This document shows positions 1 through 7,479 of a DNA stretch of 64,000 nucleotides, piece by piece. The translations under genes and the position numbers were made by a program. The notes below the pieces were generated by a model that did no database searches, was not told where the DNA came from, and was given only the letters and a program-made list of their open reading frames with translations. Positions within the stretch are counted from its first letter, which is position 1. Every line of letters begins with the position of its first letter. Source of the DNA: Pseudomonas sp. Root562 (GTDB lineage Bacteria; Pseudomonadota; Gammaproteobacteria; Pseudomonadales; Pseudomonadaceae); NCBI RefSeq assembly GCF_001427125.1, contig NZ_LMGK01000003.1, positions 87,659 through 151,658 on the forward strand, written 5' to 3'.

Positions 1-906
1 CTCGGCCAGTTGCAGCACGCCGCTGATCATCACCCGCTCGCGGCGATCGAACAGCGCTTCGCTGGGCGCCTCGCCGTTGTCGAGCATGTCGGCAATTTCC
101 TCGCCGACTTCTTCCACCGCCAGTTTGCGCCCGCCCAGCAGGCGCATCACCGCGTGGGCGGTGCGCTCACGCATCGGTCGCAGGCCCATCATCGATCGTT
201 TGCGGCGAGCCCGGGCGATCTGGTTGAACACTTCGATCAGGATCGAGAAACCGATGGCTGCATACAGATAGCCCTTCGGAATATGGAAGCCCAGGCCTTC
301 GGCAGTCAGCGCAAAGCCGATCATCATCAAAAAGCCCAGGCACAGCATGATCACCGTCGGATGCGCGTTGACGAACCGGGTCAGCGGTTTGCTGGCGACG
401 ATCATCAAACCGATGGAAATGATCACGGCGATCATCATCACCGCCAACTCATCAACCATGCCCACTGCGGTAATCACCGCATCGAGGGAGAACACCGCAT
501 CCAGCACCACGATTTGCGCGACGATTGGCCAAAACAGCGCATAGGCGGCGTTGGAGGAACGCTCACCGACGTGTCCTTCGAGCCGTTCGTGCAATTCCAT
601 GGTGGCCTTGAACAACAGGAACACACCACCGAACAGCATGATCAGGTCGCGCCCGGAGAAGCTCTTGTCGAATACCTCGAACAGCGGTTGGGTCAGGGTC
701 ACCAGCCAGGAAATACTCGCCAGCAAGCCAAGACGCATCAGCAACGCCAGGGACAAACCGATGATCCGCGCACGATCGCGCTGGTGCGGCGGTAGTTTGT
801 CCGCGAGGATCGCGATAAACACCAGGTTGTCGATGCCCAGTACCAGTTCCAGCACAATCAGCGTCAACAGGCCCAGCCATGCGGTGGGGTCAGCTAACCA
901 TTCCAT
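1..906 (-). CDS. TerC-family integral membrane protein, likely with C-terminal CBS/CorC domains (3' end outside window)
   Basis: The reading frame opens with ATG at 906 and stays open for 302 codons to the window edge, so the gene is partial at its 3' end. The translation starts [24 protein letters not shown] and continues with several hydrophobic stretches carrying TerC hallmarks: [12 protein letters not shown] near residue 25 and [17 protein letters not shown] near residue 135, with Asp residues inside membrane segments. Residues from about 235 leave the membrane region ([22 protein letters not shown]), and the last visible residues ([19 protein letters not shown]) resemble the start of the CBS-pair/transporter-associated region of the YoaE/YegH group, which would make the full protein about 515 aa. 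TerC-like proteins are inner-membrane proteins linked to metal ion, often manganese, export or homeostasis. The substrate cannot be told from sequence. Confidence 0.85.
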   Translation of the reverse strand, partial: MEWLADPTAWLGLLTLIVLELVLGIDNLVFIAILADKLPPHQRDRARIIGLSLALLMRLGLLASISWLVTLTQPLFEVFDKSFSGRDLIMLFGGVFLLFKATMELHERLEGHVGERSSNAAYALFWPIVAQIVVLDAVFSLDAVITAVGMVDELAVMMIAVIISIGLMIVASKPLTRFVNAHPTVIMLCLGFLMMIGFALTAEGLGFHIPKGYLYAAIGFSILIEVFNQIARARRKRSMMGLRPMRERTAHAVMRLLGGRKLAVEEVGEEIADMLDNGEAPSEALFDRRERVMISGVLQLAE

Positions 907-1218
907 AAAAACGTCTCGATCTCTTCAGTGGATTCAGAATGCCGGGCACGGCAAGGCACGGCACAGACGCCGAGGAACTGCAATGTCATGGGAAAACGCA
1001 AGCCAAAAGACCGGGTGCTTCGCGTGCATCAAGACCGCGCGATGGCGCGTGGGGAAAGGATAACTGGGAGGCTCCGTGAGGGTGTTCATGCAAGTCCTGA
1101 AAGGAAAAAGAACTTGGATCGTACAAGCAATAGCGACTGTTCCTACAGCCGGAAATCATTTCAAGATCTGTAGCGGCTATGAATCTTCGGTATTTCGAAC
1201 AACGCGATGCTTGCGCAC
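907..1218. other. Intergenic region without a convincing gene
   Basis: These 312 bases lie between the TerC gene and the LysR gene, both read leftwards from their own starts. Small open frames here have no recognisable protein content. I looked on the minus strand for a yybP-ykoY manganese riboswitch, often found before TerC genes, and could not find its conserved loops. At the right edge there is a plus-oriented intrinsic terminator-like structure, listed separately. Confidence 0.5.
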
Positions 1219-1231
1219 TCAAGCATTTTTT
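1207..1231 (+). terminator. Intrinsic terminator-like hairpin with T-run, plus orientation
   Basis: ATGCTTG (1207-1213) pairs with CAAGCAT (1220-1226) around a 6-base loop and is followed by five T. It overlaps the last codons of the LysR gene, which is on the opposite strand, and no plus-strand protein gene precedes it. It could end a short non-coding transcript from 907-1206, or be fortuitous. Confidence 0.35.
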
Positions 1232-2085
1232 ACGCGATCGATGTACTTGATCACCGCCGGCGACCTCTCGAACCGCCGATGAACCAAGGCCAACCAGGAA
1301 ATCACCTGGCAATCCGCAATCTGCCGATACACCACGTTCGGCAAACTGACATGGCCGACCACGGACTCCGGCACCACCGCCACGCCCTGCCCCAGCGAAA
1401 CCAGGGCAATCACCGCGACCAACCCACCCGGCTGCGCCCCCAGCCTGGGTACAAACCCACCCTGCGCGGCGACTTGCAAGGTGCCGACCACTTGCTCGGG
1501 AAGAATGAAGTTTTCGTTCTGCAGATGCACTGAATTGATCATCGGCAAACGGTTGAGCCATGAATCGACCGGTAGCGCCAACACAAAGCCTTCCTCGTTG
1601 AGCCGCACACTTTCGATACCGTCGGGCAACGTCAACGGGCAGCGGATGTAGCCGAGGTCGAAACGTCCCTCGAGGATCATGTTCGGCAGGCTGGCCATCG
1701 GGCTCTCCCGCACATTGAGGCTGACGTCCGGGAATTGGCAAGCAAACCCCTGCACTTGTTTTTGCAGCACTCCTGAGTACACCGCCGACGCCACATAACC
1801 GAGTTCGATGTGTCCGACTTCACCGCGACCGGCACGTTGTGCATTACGTTGGGCAGACTCGAATTGCCGGACCGTGGCTTCAGCCTCGATTACCAGCGCC
1901 GCGCCGGCTTCGGTCAGGCTGACGTCCCGCGACTGACGAAAAAACAAGCGCGCGCCCAACTCCGCTTCCATGTCTTGAATCTGCCGGGTCAGGGTCGGCG
2001 GCGCGATGCCTAATTGCTCGGCGGCGCGGGTGAAATTGCGATGGCGAGCGACGGCGAGGAAATAGCGGAAGTGGCGGATGTCCAT
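1219..2085 (-). CDS. LysR-family transcriptional regulator
   Basis: A protein of 288 aa if started at the ATG at 2085 (MDIRHFRYFLAVARHRNFTRAAEQLG), the usual LysR beginning. The open frame extends upstream to 2133, with another ATG at 2094, but the extra residues do not belong to the fold. The winged helix-turn-helix occupies about residues 1-60 (RAAEQLGIAPPTLTRQIQDMEAELGARLF), followed by the effector-binding domain from about residue 90 with the typical FDLGYI and VALVSLGQGVAVVPESV segments. It is divergent from an MFS exporter 105 bases away, the classic arrangement of a LysR regulator controlling a neighbouring pump. The inducer is unknown. Confidence 0.9.
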   Translation of the reverse strand: MDIRHFRYFLAVARHRNFTRAAEQLGIAPPTLTRQIQDMEAELGARLFFRQSRDVSLTEAGAALVIEAEATVRQFESAQRNAQRAGRGEVGHIELGYVASAVYSGVLQKQVQGFACQFPDVSLNVRESPMASLPNMILEGRFDLGYIRCPLTLPDGIESVRLNEEGFVLALPVDSWLNRLPMINSVHLQNENFILPEQVVGTLQVAAQGGFVPRLGAQPGGLVAVIALVSLGQGVAVVPESVVGHVSLPNVVYRQIADCQVISWLALVHRRFERSPAVIKYIDRVKNA

Positions 2086-2189
2086 GGGGGGCATTAGCTC
2101 AAAGGTAATGAAGTGATGAGGCGCGCCTAACAACTACACTGTCAGCCAGGGATAAGCTGCTCGAACCGTCACAGTAGAGAACCCTTGCC

Positions 2190-3734
2190 ATGCCCGTCAA
2201 ACCCACGCCAAGTGCACGTCAGACCTTACTGACCGCATCCGCCGTGTGCTCGCTGATCGTGCTCGACACCAACATTGTCGCCGTTACCTTGCCCAGCATT
2301 GCGCGTGACCTGGGGGCCAATTTCGCCGACATCGAGTGGGTGGTCAGCGCCTACATGTTGGCGTTCGCCGCGTTGCTGTTGCCGGCCGGTAGCCTGGCCG
2401 ACCGTTTTGGTCGCCAGAAGACCCTGATGTGGGGCCTGGGAATTTTCATCGTTGCTTCACTGGGCTGCGGTGCGGCTCCGAACGCCCTGTTTCTCGACAT
2501 CGCACGCGCGATCAAAGGCGTCGGCGCCGCACTGCTGTTGACCTCGGCGCTCGCAGCCATCGGCCACACCTTTCATGATGAAGCCGAACGGGCCAAGGCC
2601 TGGACATTCTGGGGTGGCTGCATGGGCGTTGCGATGACCGCCGCGCCGACCCTCGGCGGACTGATCACCGAATTCGTGGGCTGGCGCTGGATTTTCTACC
2701 TCAACCTGCCAGTGGGCTTGTTCCTGATGTACAGGGTCTGGCGCGCGGTGCCGGAATCACGCGATGCGCAAGCAGCGCGCCTTGATCCCTGGGGCAGCCT
2801 CGCCTTCAGCGCCAGCCTGCTGTGCCTGATCTGGGGCCTGATCGAAGCCAATCGGATCGGTTGGAGCAACCCGGTCACTTATGCGCGCCTGATCGGTGGA
2901 GCAGCGTTGTTGGGACTGTTCGTGGTGATCGAACGTCTGCAACAGCGCCCGATGATCGACCTGCAGTTGTTCCGTCATCCGCGTTTCATCGGTGCGCTGC
3001 TCGGCATGTTCGCGTACGCCGCGTGTGCTCAGGTCATGATGACCATGCTGCCGTTCTACTTGCAGAACGGGCTGGGGTTCACCGCGATTTCGGCGGGCTT
3101 GGGCATGTTGCCGTTCGCCGTCACCCTGCTGATTTTCCCGCGCATCGGTGCTCGGCTGACGGGGCGGATCACGCCGGCAAACATGATGGCCATCGGGCTC
3201 ACCCTGGTAGGCTGCGGCAACTTGCTCAGTGCCTGGGCGGTCAACAGTGGCGGTTATCTGCCGTTCGCCCTGGCGATTGCCGTCACCGGTGCCGGCGCAG
3301 GTCTGCTCAACGGCGATACGCAGAAAAACATCATGGCCTGCGTCCCGCGGCAACGCACCGGCATGGCCTCGGGCATGAGCACGACCATGCGCTTCAGTGC
3401 GGTGATGCTGGCCATCGGCGTGTATGGCGCGCTGCTCGCTGGCCACACTGAACAACAGCTGCACTTCGGTTTGTCGAGTCTGGCGCCGGAGTTGCTCGAA
3501 CAGTCAAAGGATGTCGCCTCGCGGGTGGTCGCCGGTGATATGAACGCGGCGATGAGTCTGTTGCCCGAAATCGCGCGGCCGCTGGTCGAAGCCTTGGCCC
3601 GGCAGGCATTCGTCGCGGGGTTCAGTCTGTTGTTGTGGGTGGCAGGACTCGCGGCTTTGCTCGGTGCGCTGGTGGTGGGGACGTTGATGCGCAAGCCGAT
3701 TCCAACCCCTCAGACTGCTTTAGTGCCTGAATGA
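2190..3734 (+). CDS. MFS transporter, DHA2 (EmrB/QacA-like) drug:H+ antiporter
   Basis: A 514-aa inner-membrane protein. The N-terminal part has the MFS motifs expected of the 14-helix DHA2 family: LDTNIVAVTLPSIARDL in helix 1 (motif D1 region), WVVSAYMLAFAALLLPAGSLADRFGRQK (motif A, GxLaDrxGrkk, about residues 50-77), and GWRWIFYLNLPVGLFL (about 165-180), a signature of EmrB-like pumps. Such proteins export drugs or metabolites using the proton gradient. No periplasmic adaptor (EmrA-like) gene is adjacent, so it may work alone. The ATG at 2190 follows a weak AGAGAA ribosome site. The 3' end overlaps the convergent MerR gene by 15 bases. Control by the divergent LysR is inferred from position. 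Confidence 0.9.
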   Translation: MPVKPTPSARQTLLTASAVCSLIVLDTNIVAVTLPSIARDLGANFADIEWVVSAYMLAFAALLLPAGSLADRFGRQKTLMWGLGIFIVASLGCGAAPNALFLDIARAIKGVGAALLLTSALAAIGHTFHDEAERAKAWTFWGGCMGVAMTAAPTLGGLITEFVGWRWIFYLNLPVGLFLMYRVWRAVPESRDAQAARLDPWGSLAFSASLLCLIWGLIEANRIGWSNPVTYARLIGGAALLGLFVVIERLQQRPMIDLQLFRHPRFIGALLGMFAYAACAQVMMTMLPFYLQNGLGFTAISAGLGMLPFAVTLLIFPRIGARLTGRITPANMMAIGLTLVGCGNLLSAWAVNSGGYLPFALAIAVTGAGAGLLNGDTQKNIMACVPRQRTGMASGMSTTMRFSAVMLAIGVYGALLAGHTEQQLHFGLSSLAPELLEQSKDVASRVVAGDMNAAMSLLPEIARPLVEALARQAFVAGFSLLLWVAGLAALLGALVVGTLMRKPIPTPQTALVPE

Positions 3735-4124
3735 CCCGAGCACCCGCTCGGCATTCGCGTCACAAGCCATGCCTTCCGGCCGGGCCTGAATGTTTTCGAT
3801 CAAACCCTGCAACTGCGCCTTGCTTTGCGCCAGGTGCCGTTGCATGGCTTCGATCTGTTCGATTTTGCGATGCAGGCCGACCATCAACTCATCATGCTTG
3901 AACGCCCCCGTCACCGTGTCCGGTAACAGTTGCTTGAGTTCTTCGAGGCTGAACCCGGCCTGCTGGGCGCACTGGATGATTTGCAGGGTTTGCAGGACCT
4001 GTTGCGGGTATTGTCGATAGCCGTTCGCCGAGCGCTGAACCTGTTGAATCAAACCTTGAGCCTCATAAAAGCGAATGCGCGAGGCGCTCAATCCGCTCAG
4101 CAGTGCCAATTCACCGATTTTCAT
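3720..4124 (-). CDS. MerR-family transcriptional regulator
   Basis: A 134-aa protein with the MerR DNA-binding domain at the N-terminus (MKIGELALLSGLSASRIRFYEAQGLI, residues 1-26, then the wing NGYRQYPQQVLQTLQII) and a coiled-coil dimerisation helix from about residue 75. The C-terminus (EGMACDANAERVLGSFRH) has one Cys and lacks the Cys-rich metal-binding loop of mercury or copper regulators, so it more likely senses an organic or oxidative signal. It is divergent from the flavin oxidoreductase gene. The 77-base gap holds a promoter with the long 19-base spacer and central palindrome typical of MerR activation, which strongly suggests it controls that gene. Confidence 0.9.
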   Translation of the reverse strand: MKIGELALLSGLSASRIRFYEAQGLIQQVQRSANGYRQYPQQVLQTLQIIQCAQQAGFSLEELKQLLPDTVTGAFKHDELMVGLHRKIEQIEAMQRHLAQSKAQLQGLIENIQARPEGMACDANAERVLGSFRH

Positions 4125-4143
4125 TGCGACCTCATTTGCCTGC

Positions 4144-4174
4144 TTGACATTAAAGTTAACTTTAAGCTTAGCCT
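4144..4174 (+). promoter_or_regulatory. MerR-type promoter with palindromic operator in a 19-bp spacer
   Basis: A perfect -35 TTGACA lies at 4144-4149 and a -10-like TAGCCT at 4169-4174, separated by 19 bases rather than 17. The spacer contains the perfect 16-base palindrome TTAAAGTTAACTTTAA at 4150-4165. Over-long spacers with a central dyad are the hallmark of promoters that MerR proteins activate by underwinding DNA. It directs transcription into the oxidoreductase gene at 4202. Confidence 0.75.
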
Positions 4175-4201
4175 CTACTCTTCACTGATGAGGAGTCAAG
4201 C

Positions 4202-5425
4202 ATGTCGCCCTTTCAAGCGTTGAATCTGCCCAACGGCCAGACCATCGGCAACCGCATCGCCAAAGCCGCGATGGAAGAAAACCTCGCCGACATCGATCAG
4301 GCACCCGATGGTGGGCTGTTTCGCTTGTACCAGGCCTGGGCAGATGGCGGAGCCGGGCTGCTATTGACCGGCAACGTGATGATTGACCGGCGCGCCATGA
4401 CTGGCCCAGGCGGTGTAGTACTCGAAGATGAGCGGCATCTGCAACGCTTCCGTCAGTGGGCCGACATTGGGCGCAGCGGTGGTGCGCAGTTCTGGGTGCA
4501 ATTGAATCACCCCGGCCGCCAGACCATGGCCAACCTTGGCCAGCAAGCGTTGGCGCCTTCGGCGGTAGCACTGGATCTGGGACAGTTTTCGAAGATGTTC
4601 GCCGAACCGAAACCCATGAGCGAAGCCGACATCGACGAGGTGATCCAGCGCTTTGCCGCCAGTGCCGCGCTGGCTGAAAAGGCCGGTTTTACCGGCGTGC
4701 AGATACATGCCGCTCATGGCTACCTGATCAGCCAGTTCCTTTCACCACTGACCAATCGCCGAACCGATCGCTGGGGCGGCTCATTGGAAAACCGTGCCCG
4801 CTTGCTGCTTGCAGTGGTCGATGCCGTGCGCCAAGCGGTATCACCGCAGTTTTGCGTAGCGGTGAAGCTCAACTCGGCAGATTTCCAGCGCGGCGGCTTC
4901 GATGCCGACGACGCCCGGCAGGTTATCCAGTGGCTGAACGAGCTGCAGATCGATTTGCTCGAACTCTCGGGCGGCAGCTACGAAGCACCGGCCATGCAAG
5001 GCGAGGCCCGTGACGGGCGGACGTTGGCGCGCGAGGCTTATTTTCTGGAAATGGCCGGTGAGTTGGCCGCAGTGGCATGCATGCCGGTAATGGTCACCGG
5101 CGGAATTCGACGCCTGACAGTTGTCGAACAAGTGCTCGCCAGCGGCATCGCCATGGCTGGAATAGGCACGGCCCTCGCCGTTGAGCCCGGCTTGGTCAAG
5201 CATTGGCGAGAAGGTCTGAACAGTCACCCGCAACTGCCGCCAGTTCGCTGGAAACGCAAACCGCTGGCAGCATTGGCAAACATGGCGGTCGTGAAATTCC
5301 AGCTGCATCGATTGAGTCGTGGGCGTAAGACCCGACCTGGAGTGTCGGCGCTGTGGGCGTTGATTGTCGACCAGTTGTACCTGGGCAAGCGTACCCGGCA
5401 GTATCGGCGGGCGATGGCGAAGTAA
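4202..5425 (+). CDS. NADH:flavin oxidoreductase, Old Yellow Enzyme family
   Basis: A 407-aa TIM-barrel flavoprotein. Family signatures visible are the FMN-binding start (LPNGQTIGNRIAKAAMEENLA, residues 8-28), WVQLNHPGRQ around residue 100, IHAAHGYLISQFLSPLTNRRTDRWGGS around 168-194 with the His-x-x-His substrate-binding pair, and VMVTGGIRR near 297-305. It is only the reductase barrel, without the C-terminal iron-sulfur/FAD domains of 2,4-dienoyl-CoA reductase. Such enzymes use FMN and NAD(P)H to reduce electrophilic alkenes, quinones or nitro compounds in the cytoplasm. The ribosome site AGGAG (4191-4195) sits 6 bases before ATG. The divergent MerR gene and operator indicate inducible expression by the stress compound, which remains unknown. 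Confidence 0.9.
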   Translation: MSPFQALNLPNGQTIGNRIAKAAMEENLADIDQAPDGGLFRLYQAWADGGAGLLLTGNVMIDRRAMTGPGGVVLEDERHLQRFRQWADIGRSGGAQFWVQLNHPGRQTMANLGQQALAPSAVALDLGQFSKMFAEPKPMSEADIDEVIQRFAASAALAEKAGFTGVQIHAAHGYLISQFLSPLTNRRTDRWGGSLENRARLLLAVVDAVRQAVSPQFCVAVKLNSADFQRGGFDADDARQVIQWLNELQIDLLELSGGSYEAPAMQGEARDGRTLAREAYFLEMAGELAAVACMPVMVTGGIRRLTVVEQVLASGIAMAGIGTALAVEPGLVKHWREGLNSHPQLPPVRWKRKPLAALANMAVVKFQLHRLSRGRKTRPGVSALWALIVDQLYLGKRTRQYRRAMAK

Positions 5426-5497
5426 TTCGATTGAGGCTGGCGGGTACACCGCTATCGCGAGCAGGCTCGCCGTGATCGGCGCGCAGCACAGGAAAAA

Positions 5498-6169
5498 TCA
5501 CCCCGGCAACAACTCATCGATATGCCGATACTCCGACTGCAACTGCTCCGCCATCACCTTGCAGCGACCCAGCCTGATCGGCCCACGCTCGATATCGATC
5601 AGCAGCCCGGGACAATTGAATGGCTGCAATGTCGCCCCGTCCTTGATCCGCCCATCCGTGATCACCAGCAAGCGTTGCTGCTCGGCCGGAAAGCGCTTTC
5701 GCCGGGCCGCAAGCCACTGCCCCGCTTCGCTCAAGGCCGCCAGCAACGGCGTGCCGCCACCGGCGCCCAGTCCATCAAGCCAGTGACGCAAACCGCTGGA
5801 CGCTTTCAACCCTTGAACCTGCCACTTCGGCGCAGCGCCACTGGCAGACAGCAAGGCCAGCCGGGCGCGTTGGCGATAGGCGTCATCGAACAACTGCGCG
5901 AGCAAACCCTTGGCATCGCTCAAGGCATGGTGCCGACGGGTCGAAGCCGACGCATCGACAATCACCAGCCACAATTGATTAGCCGAACGTGTGCGCACGT
6001 GGAACAACAGATCCGCACGCACACGTGGCCGACCAATGAGCAAGGTCCCCGGCCAGTTGATCGAACCGCTGCAGGCAGCGTGACGCTTGCCCTGTCGGCC
6101 ATGGTCCAGTCGTCCGGCGCGGGGCCTGGCATTCGCCCCCGCGTCGGATCGGGGGCGAATGCCTAGGGC
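5498..6169 (-). CDS. VWA-domain half of a ChlD/CobT-like chelatase subunit, read by -1 frameshift from the upstream AAA+ gene
   Basis: This frame encodes about 223 aa and continues the AAA+ gene after a -1 slip at 6169-6175. It cannot start on its own convincingly: the frame has no ATG, GTG or TTG between an upstream TGA inside the AAA+ gene and the TTG at 6043, yet conserved sequence (GRQGKRHA and NWPGTLLIG) lies upstream of that TTG. The VWA domain carries a complete MIDAS: DASAS (VIVDASAST), the Thr in GGGTPL, and the Asp in ITDGRIKDG. With the AAA+ part the fused product would be about 557 aa, the size of ChlD-type medium subunits, which assemble with the small AAA+ subunit and CobN to insert cobalt into the corrin ring. 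An alternative is independent initiation at the TTG at 6043 (181 aa), which loses conserved residues. Confidence 0.75.
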   Translation of the reverse strand, partial: ALGIRPRSDAGANARPRAGRLDHGRQGKRHAACSGSINWPGTLLIGRPRVRADLLFHVRTRSANQLWLVIVDASASTRRHHALSDAKGLLAQLFDDAYRQRARLALLSASGAAPKWQVQGLKASSGLRHWLDGLGAGGGTPLLAALSEAGQWLAARRKRFPAEQQRLLVITDGRIKDGATLQPFNCPGLLIDIERGPIRLGRCKVMAEQLQSEYRHIDELLPG

Positions 6170-6175
6170 TTTTTT
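6128..6175 (-). promoter_or_regulatory. Programmed -1 ribosomal frameshift signal: slippery heptamer plus hairpin
   Basis: On the minus strand the zero-frame codons CCA AAA AAG CCC TAG contain the heptamer A_AAA_AAG (6175 to 6169), the most efficient known bacterial -1 slip site. Five bases later begins a perfect 14-bp stem (6150-6163 pairing with 6128-6141, 8-base loop). The zero frame stops at TAG (6163-6165) directly after the slip site, while the -1 frame runs on into the VWA domain. Heptamer phase, spacing and stem strength all fit a stimulated -1 frameshift. Confidence 0.8.
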
Positions 6176-7170
6176 GGCCAGCTCGGCACTTCCCGGCGGG
6201 CGCCGACAGGCGATGCCTGAGGAGCCATTTCACCCCACTGCCCCTGGCCTTCACCCGGATTGGTCGTTTGCGGCGAAGACGACTGTGGCGCTTGCGCCGG
6301 TTGTGGCGCCGATGCGGCAAGCTCACGGCGACGATGGCGCAAGGCGAACTCGGCGACCGCGTCGATATCTTCGACGCTGATGGCACGAGCGCCACGCCAG
6401 GCTGCGTGGGCACGAGCCGCGCGCAGCCAGACCAGATCGGCGCGCATGCCGTCGACTCCGGCGGCGAAGCAGCGTTCAGTGATCTGCGCCAGCGCGTCGT
6501 CGTCCAGCGGGATGCTCGTCAACGCAACGCGTGCCTGCTGGCAACGCTCGCGCAGGCTCGCTTGTTGGCTCTCCCACGCGGCGCAAAAGCGCTGGGGATC
6601 GCTGTCGAAATCCAGGCGCCGACGGATGATCTGGCCGCGCTCTGCCGGTGCGGTGTGGCCGCTGAGGGCGACATTCAAGCCAAAGCGGTCCAGCAGCTGC
6701 GGCCGCAATTCGCCCTCTTCCGGGTTCATGGTGCCGATCAACACGAATTTCGCCGAATGCCGATGGGAGATGCCATCCCGCTCGATCAGATTGGTACCGC
6801 TGGCGGCGACGTCGAGTAGCAGATCGACCAGATGATCCGGCAGCAGGTTGACCTCATCGACGTAGAGCACGCCGCCATCAGCCTTGGCCAGCACACCCGG
6901 TGAAAATTGCGCCCGGCCTTCACTCAGCGCGGCATCCAGATCGAGGGTACCGACCAACCGCTCCTCAGTCGCGCCCAACGGCAAGGTAACGAACTGACCG
7001 CTGGCGAGCAGGTCCGCGAGGCCTCGGGCCAATGTCGACTTGGCCATGCCACGCGGACCTTCGATCAGCACACCGCCGATCTTCGGGTCAATGGCGGTCA
7101 GGTACAGCGCGAGCTTCAAATCGTCGGCGCCGACCACGGCGGACAGGGGGAAATGCGGAGTGTCGGTCAT
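6163..7170 (-). CDS. AAA+ ATPase subunit of cobaltochelatase, ChlI/CobS-like (zero-frame product)
   Basis: A product of 335 aa from ATG at 7170 (MTDTPHFPLSAVVGADDLKLALYL). An in-frame ATG at 7197 is an alternative start, and the open frame runs to 7314 through repeat DNA. The AAA+ module shows Walker A GPRGMAKST (about residues 38-46), Walker B VLYVDEVNLL (about 106), and GTMNPEEGELRPQLLDRFGLNV (about 150), the Mg-chelatase I signature. A Pro/Gln-rich linker (QPAQAPQSSSPQTTNPGEGQGQ) leads to the stop at 6163. Mg- and Co-chelatases need a hexameric ATPase, a VWA-bearing partner and the large CobN/ChlH subunit. Here cobN lies just upstream on the same strand, and the partner seems to be made by frameshifting from this gene. 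The linker after the AAA+ domain is what one expects in a ChlD rather than a stand-alone ChlI. Confidence 0.88.
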   Translation of the reverse strand: MTDTPHFPLSAVVGADDLKLALYLTAIDPKIGGVLIEGPRGMAKSTLARGLADLLASGQFVTLPLGATEERLVGTLDLDAALSEGRAQFSPGVLAKADGGVLYVDEVNLLPDHLVDLLLDVAASGTNLIERDGISHRHSAKFVLIGTMNPEEGELRPQLLDRFGLNVALSGHTAPAERGQIIRRRLDFDSDPQRFCAAWESQQASLRERCQQARVALTSIPLDDDALAQITERCFAAGVDGMRADLVWLRAARAHAAWRGARAISVEDIDAVAEFALRHRRRELAASAPQPAQAPQSSSPQTTNPGEGQGQWGEMAPQASPVGARREVPSWPKKP

Positions 7171-7201
7171 GTCGGGTTTCTCATCATGGTCGGTCATTAC
7201 T

Positions 7202-7461
7202 CTGTGGCGAGGGAGCTTGCTCCCGCTGGGCTGCGCAACGGCCCCAAAAATCAGATACACCACGGTTTCGGGTTTTTTGTGATCGTTCCCACGCTCTGCG
7301 TGGGAATGCCTCAACGGACGCTCCGCGTTCGGCTCTGGGTGGGACGCGGAGCGTCCCGGGCTGCATTCCCACGCGGAGCGTGGGAACGATCAGCTATACG
7401 CCACGGTTTCGGGTTTTACGACTGCTTCGCAGCCGAGCGGGAGCAAGCTCCCTCGCCACAG
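7202..7461. repeat. REPIN-like inverted repeat with a second palindromic element nested inside
   Basis: Perfect 26-bp inverted arms CTGTGGCGAGGGAGCTTGCT.. (7202-7227) and its complement (7436-7461) enclose 208 bases. The same arms recur at 15499-15631. Nested between them is the 111-bp element 7281-7391, flanked by 22-bp direct repeats with one mismatch (7255-7276 and 7396-7417, containing CCACGGTTTCGGGTTTT). It occupies most of the 309-base gap between cobN and the chelatase ATPase gene. Confidence 0.8.
7281..7391. repeat. 111-bp palindromic intergenic repeat, copy A
   Basis: Begins GATCGTTCCCACGCTCTGCG and ends with the near-complement CGTGGGAACGATC, with an internal inverted pair (GGACGCTCCGCG / CGCGGAGCGTCC). 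A copy of identical length stands at 12758-12868. Two copies flank the cobN-cobW segment. Confidence 0.8.
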
Positions 7462-7479
7462 GTGTCCACTGTTCTCTAG

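Noticed and set aside
907..1110. yybP-ykoY manganese riboswitch before the TerC gene
   Set aside because: The conserved loop sequences were not found on the minus strand, so the leader is left unannotated.
6043..6045. TTG as an independent start of the VWA gene
   Set aside because: It would drop conserved residues upstream (NWPGTLLIG) and ignores the slip site; kept only as an alternative.
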